Made by a program: the position numbers and the translations under genes. From contig JAZKGO010000155.1 of NCBI GenBank assembly GCA_040385875.1, positions 10,486 to 74,485 on the forward strand: a stretch of DNA of 64,000 nucleotides. Reading direction: 5' to 3'. Source of the DNA: JANMZR01 sp040385875 (GTDB lineage Bacteria; Bacteroidota; Bacteroidia; Cytophagales; Spirosomataceae). Below, piece after piece: positions 45,674 to 54,580 of the stretch. The notes beneath the pieces were generated by a model that saw only the letters and a program-made list of their open reading frames with translations, was not told the origin of the DNA and made no database searches. How positions within the stretch are numbered: the first letter of the stretch is position 1; the number at the start of each line of letters is the position of its first letter.

Positions 45674-47111
45674 CCAATGCTACTATTACTAATCCGGCCA
45701 AGCTTGTTGAGGTTTTGTTGATGAGTAAGTTGATACACATGGCAAAGGCGAAAATCAAATATAGTCCTGGAATTATAGGAAAGCCGAATGCTTTATAGGG
45801 TCGTTCAGCATTCGGTTGCTTTTTGCGAAGTATGAATACACCTAATATCGTTAAGAAATAAAATATTAAAATTGTGAATACTGTATAATCCAAAAGTTTT
45901 CCATAAGTACCTGATAAACAGAGCAATGAAGCCCAAATAGATTGCATAATTATTGAAATACCTGGCACACCATTTTTGTTAAGCTCCCCTGCCCTTTTGA
46001 AAAACAAATTTTCCTTTGCCATTGCATAATAAACTCTTGAACCTGAAAGAATCAAGCCATTATTACAGCCAAAAGTGGATATCATAATGAAAATCGCCAT
46101 GATAATAGTGCCAACATTGCCAAAAATCATCTCGGCGGCTGCTGTACCTACCCTATCATTTGAAGCGAACATAATTCCACGAGTAGTTACGTCTGCTCCG
46201 TTGGGTAGACCCTGAACGGGTAGTAACATTTGATAAGCCACATTGGCAAGCACATATAATGAACTGCATAACAAAGTACCATAAAGCAAACTCATTGGAA
46301 TGTCTTTTTTAGGGTTTTTTATTTCGGCAGCGGTATAGGTAATATTGTTCCATGCTGAACTTGAAAACAATGGCCCAACCATCGCCAAACCAAATGCTGA
46401 AAGTAGGCCAATACCAGTAATTGAATTTACAAGTAATTCACCATCAATATTTTCGGTGGTGTAGGAGTTCCAAGCTGTAGCCCAGTTGCCAGTTAAAGTT
46501 TGCCAATTCCAAGCCACTGCGAAGCCGATTACAATTAAGCCAAAAAGGGCAATGGCTTTTATGATTGACAAAAACGTTTGCACAAATTTAGCCTCTTTTA
46601 CTCCTCGTAAATTAATGATGCTGAGTACGATAATGCTTGCTACAGCCAAAAGTTGTGTGGCAGATATTTGTAAAAAACCTAAATCAAATAAAATGTTCTC
46701 CTCACTAAAAAAAGGAATTAATACGCCAGTATAGCGGGCAAAACCAACTGCAACGGCTGCAATAGTGCCAGTTTGAATTACCAAAAAAGTACACCAACCA
46801 AATAGAAATGCGATTAAATCGTTGTAAGATTCTTTTAAATAAACAAACTGCCCACCCACTTTTGGCATCATTCCAGCCAATTCGCCATAGCTTAACGCCC
46901 CAATTAAGGTTACGATACCTGTAACTACCCAAACCAACAATACCCAACCAGCCCCTCCCAAATAACGGGCAACGTCGGCTGAAACGATGAATATTCCTGA
47001 GCCTATCATGGAGCCAACCACAATCATGGTGGAATCGAGAAGGCTTAATTCTCTGGAAAACTGGTGTTTTGATGGTTCGCTATTGCTAATAGGTTGGTTT
47101 TCGTTGGGCAT
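45639..47111 (-). CDS. APC family amino acid permease
   Basis: 490 residues with about twelve membrane spans. The N-terminus is cytoplasmic (about 25 residues) and leads into LLDSTMIVVGSMIGSGIFIV, the TM1 substrate-binding signature GSGIF of the APC superfamily (LAT/AdiC-like branch). TM6 contains GLAMVGPLFSSSAWNNITYTAAEIKNP, also typical. It should import or exchange neutral amino acids. Its 3' end has been duplicated 235 bp downstream around a REPIN-like element. No amino-acid enzyme is adjacent, so the substrate is not indicated. Confidence 0.92.
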   Translation of the reverse strand: MPNENQPISNSEPSKHQFSRELSLLDSTMIVVGSMIGSGIFIVSADVARYLGGAGWVLLVWVVTGIVTLIGALSYGELAGMMPKVGGQFVYLKESYNDLIAFLFGWCTFLVIQTGTIAAVAVGFARYTGVLIPFFSEENILFDLGFLQISATQLLAVASIIVLSIINLRGVKEAKFVQTFLSIIKAIALFGLIVIGFAVAWNWQTLTGNWATAWNSYTTENIDGELLVNSITGIGLLSAFGLAMVGPLFSSSAWNNITYTAAEIKNPKKDIPMSLLYGTLLCSSLYVLANVAYQMLLPVQGLPNGADVTTRGIMFASNDRVGTAAAEMIFGNVGTIIMAIFIMISTFGCNNGLILSGSRVYYAMAKENLFFKRAGELNKNGVPGISIIMQSIWASLLCLSGTYGKLLDYTVFTILIFYFLTILGVFILRKKQPNAERPYKAFGFPIIPGLYLIFAFAMCINLLINKTSTSLAGLVIVALGFVVYFFWKKK

Positions 47112-47149
47112 TTTTATGGTGTTTAGGGTTTTGTTTTTTGTTCATTAAA

Positions 47150-47173
47150 AGCCGTGGGCTAAAGCCCACGGCT
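47150..47173. repeat. Perfect 11-bp-arm hairpin, REP-like
   Basis: AGCCGTGGGCT (47150-47160) and AGCCCACGGCT (47163-47173) are perfect inverted repeats with a 2-base loop. They are followed by a smaller hairpin CGCCC-GAA-GGGCG (47203-47215). This is GC-rich against an AT-rich background and lies between the APC and amidohydrolase genes. Confidence 0.75.
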
Positions 47174-47382
47174 ACAAAATTGGTCGTCGCTCAGCACCAC
47201 TGCGCCCGAAGGGCGAGTACGCTTTGGGCAATAAATTTTAATCGGCACATAAATATTGGGTCGCTTTTTACTTATTCAGAATAAAAGGTAACCGAATATA
47301 TTTTCTAGCCAAAAAAGCAAGAATTTTTCAGACAAGAACTCCCCCACCGGAGGCTAGGGGGCTTTACTTCCCAATATTCTGG

Positions 47383-47482
47383 NNNNNNNNNNNNNNNNNN
47401 NNNNNNNNNNNNNNNNNNNNNNNNNNNNNNNNNNNNNNNNNNNNNNNNNNNNNNNNNNNNNNNNNNNNNNNNNNNNNNNNNN
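47383..47482. other. Assembly gap (100 N) with missing sequence, truncating an amidohydrolase gene
   Basis: Unlike four other gaps here, no 55-base duplication flanks this one. The amidohydrolase frame enters from the right. The left flank translates to sequence unlike any amidohydrolase C-terminus, so roughly 80 or more codons plus the stop are probably hidden. Confidence 0.85.
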
Positions 47483-48516
47483 GCCAAAAATGGCAAGTTA
47501 CGTGTCCGCCAGCCTAGCCCTCCATAACTGATAACTGTTTGAATTCCAGCTTTATGTAAAATATTTGGTAAATTATAATTGGTATAAACTGGATCATCTG
47601 CACGAGTTGGCACCAAATGCACACCATTAAAAACTACTGGAATATTGTTTTCCTTCAAAAAATCAGCACATTCAGCTGCTTCAGAGCCCCCAAAAATAGC
47701 TATTTTTTTCACTTGGTGTGCTTTTGCAAATTGCACCGCTTCAATGATTTCTTTGGCAATTTCACTTCGAATATTCAAAACTTTTGATCCATCAAATAAG
47801 CCTACCATCGCTTCTAATTTCAAATTTCTTGGACTTTTGTTGAATGAATAGGCCAAAGATTCCTTCAATAATTTAGATAATTCTTGAACCGATTCTTTCC
47901 TTTTTTCATTTTTAGCACGAACAATCGACATCGTCTCTTGGCTAAAAGTATTGCTAAACATTGCCGGCCAATTTAACCAAACCCCATCGTCAACTTTCAG
48001 AGCGGCATCTTGCCAATTCCATCCATCCAAATTAAAAACAGTTGATTGGCCTGAGATTAGTCCACCAGTTGGAGCCGCCTGCGAAATCAAAATTCCATTA
48101 CCCCGAACGGTAGGAATTACATCAGAATCAGTATTATAAGCCACCAAAGTGCGCACATTTGGGTTGATTGAGCCTGTTTCTTGGTAATCGTTTACCGCCG
48201 CAATCGACTCAATATCAGAGAGTCCCAAGTGATTATCCATTGAAATTAGTCCTGGATAAACGTGTTTACCTTCTAAATTAATTATGGTAGAATTATTAGG
48301 CGAATTTTTAGTAACTGGCCCCACATAAGTAATCAAACCGTTGGAAAAAACAATTTCTCCATTGGTCACTACTGTGCCGTTTCCCACGTGAATTGTACAA
48401 TTTTGCATCATCACAGTTTTGGTTTGTGCTTTTGCAGGAACTGGATTTTGCGCCAATAATTGTGAAATATTTATAACAAAACCAGCTATTAAAGTTATTT
48501 TAAATATATTTTTCAT
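47483..48516 (-). CDS. Secreted amidohydrolase-like protein, 3' end lost in an assembly gap
   Basis: About 344 visible residues. A signal peptide (ISQLLAQ) is followed by the composite N-terminal beta-sandwich and barrel start of imidazolonepropionase-like amidohydrolases. GKHVYPGLISMDNHLGLSDIE occupies the metal-binding strand, but the canonical HxH is reduced to a single His (NHLG). The late KIAIFGGSEAAECADFLKE and LPNILHKAGIQTVISYGG fit the barrel. Family members run to ~430 residues, so the C-terminus is in the N run. It lies 29 bp after the 1031-class amidohydrolase gene and is almost certainly in the same operon. Loss of a metal ligand suggests a non-hydrolytic or altered role. Confidence 0.83.
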
Positions 48517-48545
48517 TTTCCTTTTATTAAAATTTGTAAAACAGA

Positions 48546-51500
48546 TTATTTATCAAAGCTATAATCAAACCCATCCATTGTTTCTTCACAATCATGGTTT
48601 TGAGCTTTGGCTGCAGCTGGTTTTCTAGTTGGTTCGCCAGCAGCTTTGCTTTGCAACATTTTCTGAATTAATCTATTTCTTTCTTTCAAATTATCAGCTT
48701 GCTTTTGTTGCTCTTTATCCAAATCAAAATAAATAGCCCCTTCAATAATCGTTTTTTCAGGTCGTGCATAAACCGATAAAGGATTGTTGTTCCAAAGCAC
48801 CAAATCGGCATCTTTTCCAACTTTTACACTACCTATCTTATTATCCAAATGCAATAATTTCGCAGGATTCAGCGTCACAGTTTTCCATGCTTCTTCTTCA
48901 GTTAAGCCCCCGTACAACATTGTTTTTGCTGCCTCTTGATTCAATCTTCTGGCCATTTCACCATCATCAGAATTGATCGAAACGGTCACACCAGCTTTCT
49001 GCATCAAAGCCGCATTGTACGGAATAGCATCCCGAACCTCCATTTTGTATGCCCACCAGTCAGAAAAAGTGGAGCCACCCACACCATGTTTTGCCATCAA
49101 ATCAGCCACTTTATAGCCTTCCAAAATATGAGTGAACGTGTTGATTTTGAAATTAAACGACTCCGCAACTTTCATCATCATGTTTATTTCAGATTGCACA
49201 TAACTATGGCATGTGATGAATCGTTTTTTGTTAATAATTTCCGCCAAAGCTTCCAACTCCAAATCTTTCCTTGGCATTAATTCCACATTTTTCGGACTAC
49301 TAGAATTGTACTTTTTCCAAGCTTCGTCATAGTCTTTTGCTTTGTTAAAGGCATCAGTCATCACTTGCTCCACTCCCATTCTTGAAATTGGATATCGAGG
49401 ATTATCCCCGCCTCCACGACCACCTTGAGCACCTTTTCTAGTTACATTTTCACCCAAGGCAAACTTGATAAAAGCATCAGCACCCTTTATTTTCAAGTTT
49501 TCGCCCGACTCACCCCATTTGAATTTGATTAATGTAGATTGGCCCCCAATACTGTTCGCCGAACCATGCAACAATTGAGCAGAAGTAACTCCACCAGCCA
49601 ATTGACGATATAGGTCAATATCCTCAGAATCAATCACATCCGAAGTTCTCACTTCCGAAGTTACCGATTGACCACCTTCATTTATGGTTGTTAAAGCAAT
49701 ATGCGTATGCTCGTCAATAATACCATTTGTGAGGTATTTCCCAGTTCCATCCAATACTTTTGCATCTCTATTGGATAGGTTTTTTCCTATTTTTTGAATT
49801 TTACCATTTTCAACTAAAAGATCTGAGTTTTGTAAAACTCCGTCTTTTTCGTTGGTCCAAATGGTTGCATTTTTAATTAACAAAGTTTCCGATTTTGGTT
49901 TTTCTTCATTACCAAAGGCTACAAACGGATAGATGATTTTTCCAATAACTGGCTTTACAACTTTATTGGTATCAAGCTTAGGGGTTGGTTCTTTATATGG
50001 CTCTGATATGGTGGCCAAAAACTTTTTCTTGGAGCCGTCAATGCCTTCCCCTACCCCCTTAATTTCTTTTCCGTCCAAATAGCCAGATATTCGAACCTCC
50101 TGATTTTTGACACCTTTTGGCGTATAGCGAATGGCAATAAAATTTTCAGAACGTGTAACTTTTGGAGTAATTTTAATGGTATCCGAAACCACAATTGAAT
50201 ATTCAGCTTGTGTTGGTTTCCCCGCAATATTCAGTTTCATGGTTTCATCTCCAAATTGAACTTTATAATTACCACGAATATCTACTACGTTCATTTCGGT
50301 AAGAACATGGCGTTTGCCTTTCACCCAGTTTTCAAAAACTACGTTTTCCTTTCCAAAAATATTGCCTTCTGAAATCAGGAAATTAGCCAATAAACCAGCT
50401 TTTAAACTACCCACTAAATCACTGATATTGAATAACTTAGCAGGAGTGGTGGTCAATGCTTTTAAAGCTTCTTGTTCGCTTAAGCCATATTCTATTGCTT
50501 TTTTCAAATTGGTAATAAAATCGGCTTTATTTTTATTTTGAGAGGCGGTTATGCTAAATTCCACACCTGCACCCGCCAAAATACTTGCATTGGCTGGAGC
50601 CATTTCCCAATGTTTCAAAGCTGTCAAACTCACTGCACGGGCATCCAATGGGTCTTCGACATCAACCGTAATTGGGAAATTCATCGGAACAATTAGTGAT
50701 GCACCAGTTGCTTTAATTTCGTTAACTCTCTGATATTCATCCCCTCCACTGATAATTATATATTGTTTTTGAAACTCATCCCCAATTTTATCTGCACGCA
50801 TCACACCCAATTTATCACCTGTTTCAAAAACTTGTGGAATGGATTGATTTTGGTTAAATGCTGCTAATGAAATGTTGAATTCGGTATTATTTTTTACATT
50901 TTTATACCATTCAGCATCGTAATAAGTTTGGCGAAGCAAAGCCACCGAACCCATCATTGAATTTGGGTAAGATTGAGTAGAACTGCCTTTTGAAAAAGAA
51001 AAATGATTTGAAACCTTAGTTTTCACCAAAGCATTTTGTTCTTTTTCATCAATTAAAGAAGCCAAAATAGAGGTACCACGTGCGATGCCATCATGCGGAT
51101 GCGTAACTACTGAGCCAAAGCCAATTTTTCGCATTTCTTCCGCAGTTTTAGCATTTACACTGAACATTGCTGCGGCATCATTTTCAGGCTGAATGGCTTG
51201 ATTCCATGCATAAGCACCTTTTTTCTTCGATTCATTTTCGAAAGCAAAGAAACCGCCTCCACCTCGTTTTACTTCAGGCATGCCATAATCCGATTCCGAT
51301 TCAATGAATGATGGATAAATAGTCTTGCCTTTACAATTAACCACAATGGCGTCTTTGGGAATGGAAACCGATGCGCCAACTTGACTAATATAGCCGCCTT
51401 TTATGAGCAAGGTAGCGTTTTGCAGAACAGTCGAATGGTCGACATAAATGGTTGCATTTGTAAATGCGTAGAGATTTTGCCGATTGTCAGCAACATCGTT

Positions 51501-51584
51501 TTTTGGAAAAGTAACCGTTTGAGCCTTTGAAAAAGAACAAAATAAGGTTACCAAAATTAAAATTTTGTGAAAATGTTTGGTCAT
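48546..51584 (-). CDS. Large secreted tandem amidohydrolase-like protein
   Basis: About 1012 residues from the ATG at 51584, which begins a signal peptide (KILILVTLFCSFSKAQ). An upstream alternative start would add 19 residues before it. Two amidohydrolase modules are seen. Module 1 (residues ~30-430) has YPSFIESESDYGMPE where the metal-binding HxH should be, so it is degenerate. Module 2 (~590-960) keeps IIDEHTHIAL with an intact HxH, RFITCHSYVQSEI and FSDWWAYK, and ends in the usual GKDADLVLWNNNPLS strand. It is presumably a periplasmic or secreted peptidase/amidase-like hydrolase. It is followed by a second, smaller amidohydrolase gene. Confidence 0.88.
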   Translation of the reverse strand: MTKHFHKILILVTLFCSFSKAQTVTFPKNDVADNRQNLYAFTNATIYVDHSTVLQNATLLIKGGYISQVGASVSIPKDAIVVNCKGKTIYPSFIESESDYGMPEVKRGGGGFFAFENESKKKGAYAWNQAIQPENDAAAMFSVNAKTAEEMRKIGFGSVVTHPHDGIARGTSILASLIDEKEQNALVKTKVSNHFSFSKGSSTQSYPNSMMGSVALLRQTYYDAEWYKNVKNNTEFNISLAAFNQNQSIPQVFETGDKLGVMRADKIGDEFQKQYIIISGGDEYQRVNEIKATGASLIVPMNFPITVDVEDPLDARAVSLTALKHWEMAPANASILAGAGVEFSITASQNKNKADFITNLKKAIEYGLSEQEALKALTTTPAKLFNISDLVGSLKAGLLANFLISEGNIFGKENVVFENWVKGKRHVLTEMNVVDIRGNYKVQFGDETMKLNIAGKPTQAEYSIVVSDTIKITPKVTRSENFIAIRYTPKGVKNQEVRISGYLDGKEIKGVGEGIDGSKKKFLATISEPYKEPTPKLDTNKVVKPVIGKIIYPFVAFGNEEKPKSETLLIKNATIWTNEKDGVLQNSDLLVENGKIQKIGKNLSNRDAKVLDGTGKYLTNGIIDEHTHIALTTINEGGQSVTSEVRTSDVIDSEDIDLYRQLAGGVTSAQLLHGSANSIGGQSTLIKFKWGESGENLKIKGADAFIKFALGENVTRKGAQGGRGGGDNPRYPISRMGVEQVMTDAFNKAKDYDEAWKKYNSSSPKNVELMPRKDLELEALAEIINKKRFITCHSYVQSEINMMMKVAESFNFKINTFTHILEGYKVADLMAKHGVGGSTFSDWWAYKMEVRDAIPYNAALMQKAGVTVSINSDDGEMARRLNQEAAKTMLYGGLTEEEAWKTVTLNPAKLLHLDNKIGSVKVGKDADLVLWNNNPLSVYARPEKTIIEGAIYFDLDKEQQKQADNLKERNRLIQKMLQSKAAGEPTRKPAAAKAQNHDCEETMDGFDYSFDK

Positions 51585-51658
51585 AAACAATGTTTGAAAT
51601 TTGGATTTCGTTTGATTGATAAAAACATAAAATAATAACAATTTAACCTTAGAAGCAA

Positions 51659-52300
51659 ATTAGAAATCACCTAATTATCATATTCATTTTAATTTGGGGA
51701 ATTATTCCAAATCCTTGTGACTCCTATTCCATTCAGAGGTATGACAATGAGATCGACCCTCAAAACCCTAATTATCAACTACTTAATGCAGGTTTATTAA
51801 GGGCGGCTAATGAAGTAAGAATGGCTTATAATTTGCCTGAATTACAATACAATTCTCTTTTACAAAATGTGGCTGAAAGCCATGCAAAAGCCATGATAGA
51901 GCAAAATTTTTACGCCCATAAAAACCCAAACAACCAACTTTTTAGTACTGTAATGGATAGAGTCAACTACTTTAGCAATTCCAACCATGGCTTCAAGTAT
52001 ATTGGTGAAAATATTGCCTCTTATGACATACTAGCCGTAGAATCATTTTTTTGTGTAAAAAAACTCAACAACAACCGTTATTTTTATTACAATTGCCAAT
52101 CAAAAACCAGAATACCGATTTATACTTATAAGCAACTGGCGGTATCAGTAGTGAATGGCTGGCTCAATTCACCCAGCCACCGGGAAAACCTTTTAGATCC
52201 CAATTATAAATATTTGGGCACGGCCGCACGATTATCTAAAAACCCCTATTTATCATCTAAAGCGCCATTTGCAAGAATTGTTCAAAATTTTGGAGGATAA
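51659..52300 (+). CDS. CAP/SCP domain secreted protein with no standard start codon
   Basis: The frame is open from 51653 (after a TAG at 51650-51652) to the stop at 52300. The first ATG is at 51821, but translation upstream of it gives a hydrophobic, signal-like segment (LIIIFILIWGIIPNPCDS) and then the first CAP helix (LLNAGLLRAANEVRMAYNLP). Starting at 51821 would cut the domain. No ATG, GTG or TTG occurs in frame upstream; ATT at 51659 is the best-placed candidate, with ATC or ATA also possible. CAP-domain features are HAKAMIEQNFYAHKNP, FKYIGENIA and GWLNSPSHRENLLDPNYKYLG. Secreted CAP proteins in bacteria have varied roles. Confidence 0.72.
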   Translation: MRNHLIIIFILIWGIIPNPCDSYSIQRYDNEIDPQNPNYQLLNAGLLRAANEVRMAYNLPELQYNSLLQNVAESHAKAMIEQNFYAHKNPNNQLFSTVMDRVNYFSNSNHGFKYIGENIASYDILAVESFFCVKKLNNNRYFYYNCQSKTRIPIYTYKQLAVSVVNGWLNSPSHRENLLDPNYKYLGTAARLSKNPYLSSKAPFARIVQNFGG

Positions 52301-52420
52301 TATATTTCTTTAATTTAAACTACCGTTTTATTAATAAAAATTATTAGAATTTTAAAATAAATTTTATAAATTCGACAAGTTATTTATCACATATCAAAAT
52401 CCAAATTAAATAATAAACTT

Positions 52421-52753
52421 ATGAGCAAATTTGATGAAGTATTAGCGAGCTATGCCGATGATGCAAAAAAGCACGGCATTTCAGATTCATTATTAAAAGG
52501 GGTAGCGAAAGGTCTTGGACCGTCTATTTACAATGCAGATTCTTCTAAAGTATCTGGTTCTGATCAAGCTGAATTGGATCGTGTAAAAGCGAATTTTTTA
52601 TCTAAGAAATTAGGTATCACAGATGATGCAGCCATGACAAAAGCTATTGCAGAGGTAGTTGAAGAAATGGGGTCTTCTAATAGAAATAAGCAAAGAGTTA
52701 TTTTTTATGCCATTTTGGCTAAAAAGTTTGGTAAAGAATCAATGTTTGCATAA
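52421..52753 (+). CDS. DUF2853 family protein
   Basis: 110 residues, all helical and cytosolic, without signal peptide. The start MSKFDEVLASYADDAKKHG, the centre KANFLSKKLGITDD and the final KQRVIFYAILAKKFGKESMF match DUF2853, a small widespread family of unknown function. It is monocistronic and has its own strong terminator 20 bp after the stop. Confidence 0.9.
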   Translation: MSKFDEVLASYADDAKKHGISDSLLKGVAKGLGPSIYNADSSKVSGSDQAELDRVKANFLSKKLGITDDAAMTKAIAEVVEEMGSSNRNKQRVIFYAILAKKFGKESMFA

Positions 52754-52773
52754 ATTCACAATTATCCGTTCTC

Positions 52774-52805
52774 AAATAGCTTTGGCTTTCACCAAAGCTA
52801 TTTTT
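52774..52805 (+). terminator. Rho-independent terminator after the DUF2853 gene
   Basis: AAATAGCTTTGG (52774-52785) pairs with CCAAAGCTATTT (52792-52803) over 12 perfect base pairs with a 6-base loop, then a T-run. Confidence 0.9.
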
Positions 52806-52891
52806 ATGCAAAAAAAACAAGTCTATTTATTTGGTAGATTAATGTTCATTCTATATATTTACCGCTCACAAAAAAACAAAACAACAAAGAA

Positions 52892-53527
52892 ATGTCCATT
52901 AGATTAGGTGATATTGCACCAGATTTTACAGCTAATACCACTCAAGGTATTATTAATTTCCATGAATGGCTGGGGGATTCTTGGGGAATGTTATTTTCGC
53001 ACCCAGCAGATTTTACACCAGTATGCACTACTGAACTAGGTAAAACGGCACTTTTAAAAGGTGAATTTGAAGCCAAAAATGTAAAAGTAATTGCAGTTTC
53101 AGTTGATGATTTAGATTCTCACAATCGTTGGGTGCCCGATATTGAGGAAGTGAATCAAGTAAAAATGAATTTCCCCATAATTGCCGATGGCGACAGAAAT
53201 GTGGCAACACTTTATGATATGATTCATCCAAATGCTTCAGAAAAAGCAACTGTGCGATCTGTATTTATAATAGGTCCAGACAAAAAAGTGAAGCTTACCT
53301 TAACGTATCCAGCTTCAACTGGCCGTAACTTTCAAGAATTATTGAGGGTAATTGATTCACTGCAATTGACTGCCAAATATTCTGTAGCTACTCCAGCCGA
53401 TTGGAAAAACGGCGAAGATGTGATAGTAACACCAGCAGTGCCAAATGAGGCTCTCGCAGAGAAATTCCCAAAAGGAGTGAATTTTGTAAAGCCTTATCTG
53501 AGGGTTACTCCACAGCCTAATTTGTAA
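52892..53527 (+). CDS. 1-Cys peroxiredoxin (Prx6/AhpC-TSA family)
   Basis: 211 residues, the length of Prx6-type peroxiredoxins. The peroxidatic Cys45 sits in HPADFTPVCTTELG. It is the only cysteine in the protein, so the enzyme must be a true 1-Cys type that uses an external thiol reductant. The catalytic Arg is expected in SEKATVRSVFIIGP near residue 120, and the C-terminal dimerisation domain ends with GVNFVKPYLRVTPQP. No signal peptide. It is the second peroxide-detoxifying enzyme in the window besides Bcp, and it ends at a strong terminator. Confidence 0.95.
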   Translation: MSIRLGDIAPDFTANTTQGIINFHEWLGDSWGMLFSHPADFTPVCTTELGKTALLKGEFEAKNVKVIAVSVDDLDSHNRWVPDIEEVNQVKMNFPIIADGDRNVATLYDMIHPNASEKATVRSVFIIGPDKKVKLTLTYPASTGRNFQELLRVIDSLQLTAKYSVATPADWKNGEDVIVTPAVPNEALAEKFPKGVNFVKPYLRVTPQPNL

Positions 53528-53611
53528 AAAAAATGAACTGGTAATTAAAATTGAATGTTTTTCACAATTTGTAAAAAATAGAGAATTTTAGAACCGCCCA
53601 ATTTAATTTTG

Positions 53612-53648
53612 AAAAAACTCTTGCAATTGGTTTTGTAAGAGTTTTTTT
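53612..53648 (+). terminator. Rho-independent terminator after the 1-Cys peroxiredoxin gene
   Basis: AAAAAACTCTT (53612-53622) pairs with AAGAGTTTTTT (53637-53647), with a 14-base loop and a T-run. Confidence 0.85.
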
Positions 53649-53700
53649 GTATTTTGTTGTCATATAAAATTCATTTAAAAACCTATTAATCAAGATTTTA

Positions 53701-54552
53701 ATGAAAATTTACCTAAAATACTTTTCTATAGTATTTTTGAATATTTTGACACTTGTAAAAGTTTTGGCTCACCCAGCAATTGGAATTGTAAAAAATTCGA
53801 AAGGAGAAATATTTTTTACCGATACACAAAGGATTTGGAAAATTTCGAGCAATGGAAAATCGAAGCTAGTTGTGGTGTCAAATGTGCATACACATGAACT
53901 TTCTATTGACAAAAACGACAATATTTATGGTGAACATCTGTGGTACGGTTCATCAAAATGGAGCCATTATATTTGGAAGTACAGTTACGATGGAAAATTT
54001 TCCAAACATGTGACTGATTCAGAAGGCTTTAGAAGTGACTTTAGCTTTAATTTAGATAATTTTGGAAATATGTATTGGCTTGAAAGTGGCAAAAAAGAAA
54101 GTACTTTGTTGAGGAAAACAACAAATGATAAAATAGAAATATTGGGGACATACCCCACTACTGATGTTCGTTGGCAATTTGCAGATTCAAAAGGTGATTT
54201 TTACTTTATTGATGATAATGATTTAAAAAAAATATATCAAAATAAATTAACTACAATTTCAAAAGATTTAGACGGCTTAGTTGGTGAAAATGCAACTCGA
54301 AAGCCCAACAATAATACATTTGGCATTTGGAATGATACTTTAGGAAATATTTATGTAGCAGTGACCTCAATGAATAAAGTTTTGAGAATCGAAAAAAATG
54401 GGCAAAAAACTATTATTTACAGTTCGAAAAACGACTGGCAACCTACTGGAGGCCTTTTTGATAACAAAAAAAACCTATGGGTGTTGGAGGCAAATAATAA
54501 AAACCAGCAACGTGTTATAAAAGTATTAAAATCAAAAATAAGTGTACAATAA
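53701..54552 (+). CDS. Secreted NHL/SMP-30-like beta-propeller protein
   Basis: 283 residues with an N-terminal signal peptide (IVFLNILTLVKVLAHP). The mature part repeats a ~45-residue unit of the type DKNDNIYG, LDNFGNMYW, DSKGDFYFID, DTLGNIYVAV and DNKKNLWVLE. Asp/Asn-Gly turns followed by a hydrophobic strand are the hallmark of NHL or gluconolactonase-like propellers. Around six blades fit the length. Propellers of this kind can bind ligands or hydrolyse lactones; no catalytic metal site is obvious. It precedes the GH25 gene by 28 bp. Confidence 0.75.
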   Translation: MKIYLKYFSIVFLNILTLVKVLAHPAIGIVKNSKGEIFFTDTQRIWKISSNGKSKLVVVSNVHTHELSIDKNDNIYGEHLWYGSSKWSHYIWKYSYDGKFSKHVTDSEGFRSDFSFNLDNFGNMYWLESGKKESTLLRKTTNDKIEILGTYPTTDVRWQFADSKGDFYFIDDNDLKKIYQNKLTTISKDLDGLVGENATRKPNNNTFGIWNDTLGNIYVAVTSMNKVLRIEKNGQKTIIYSSKNDWQPTGGLFDNKKNLWVLEANNKNQQRVIKVLKSKISVQ

Positions 54553-54580
54553 AAAAGAATTTGCATTGTAAATTTGCCTA

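Noticed and set aside
47305..47382. C-terminal end of the small amidohydrolase, translated from the left flank of the gap
   Set aside because: The peptide has no amidohydrolase character and the DNA is hairpin-rich, so it is more likely intergenic repeat read through the N run.
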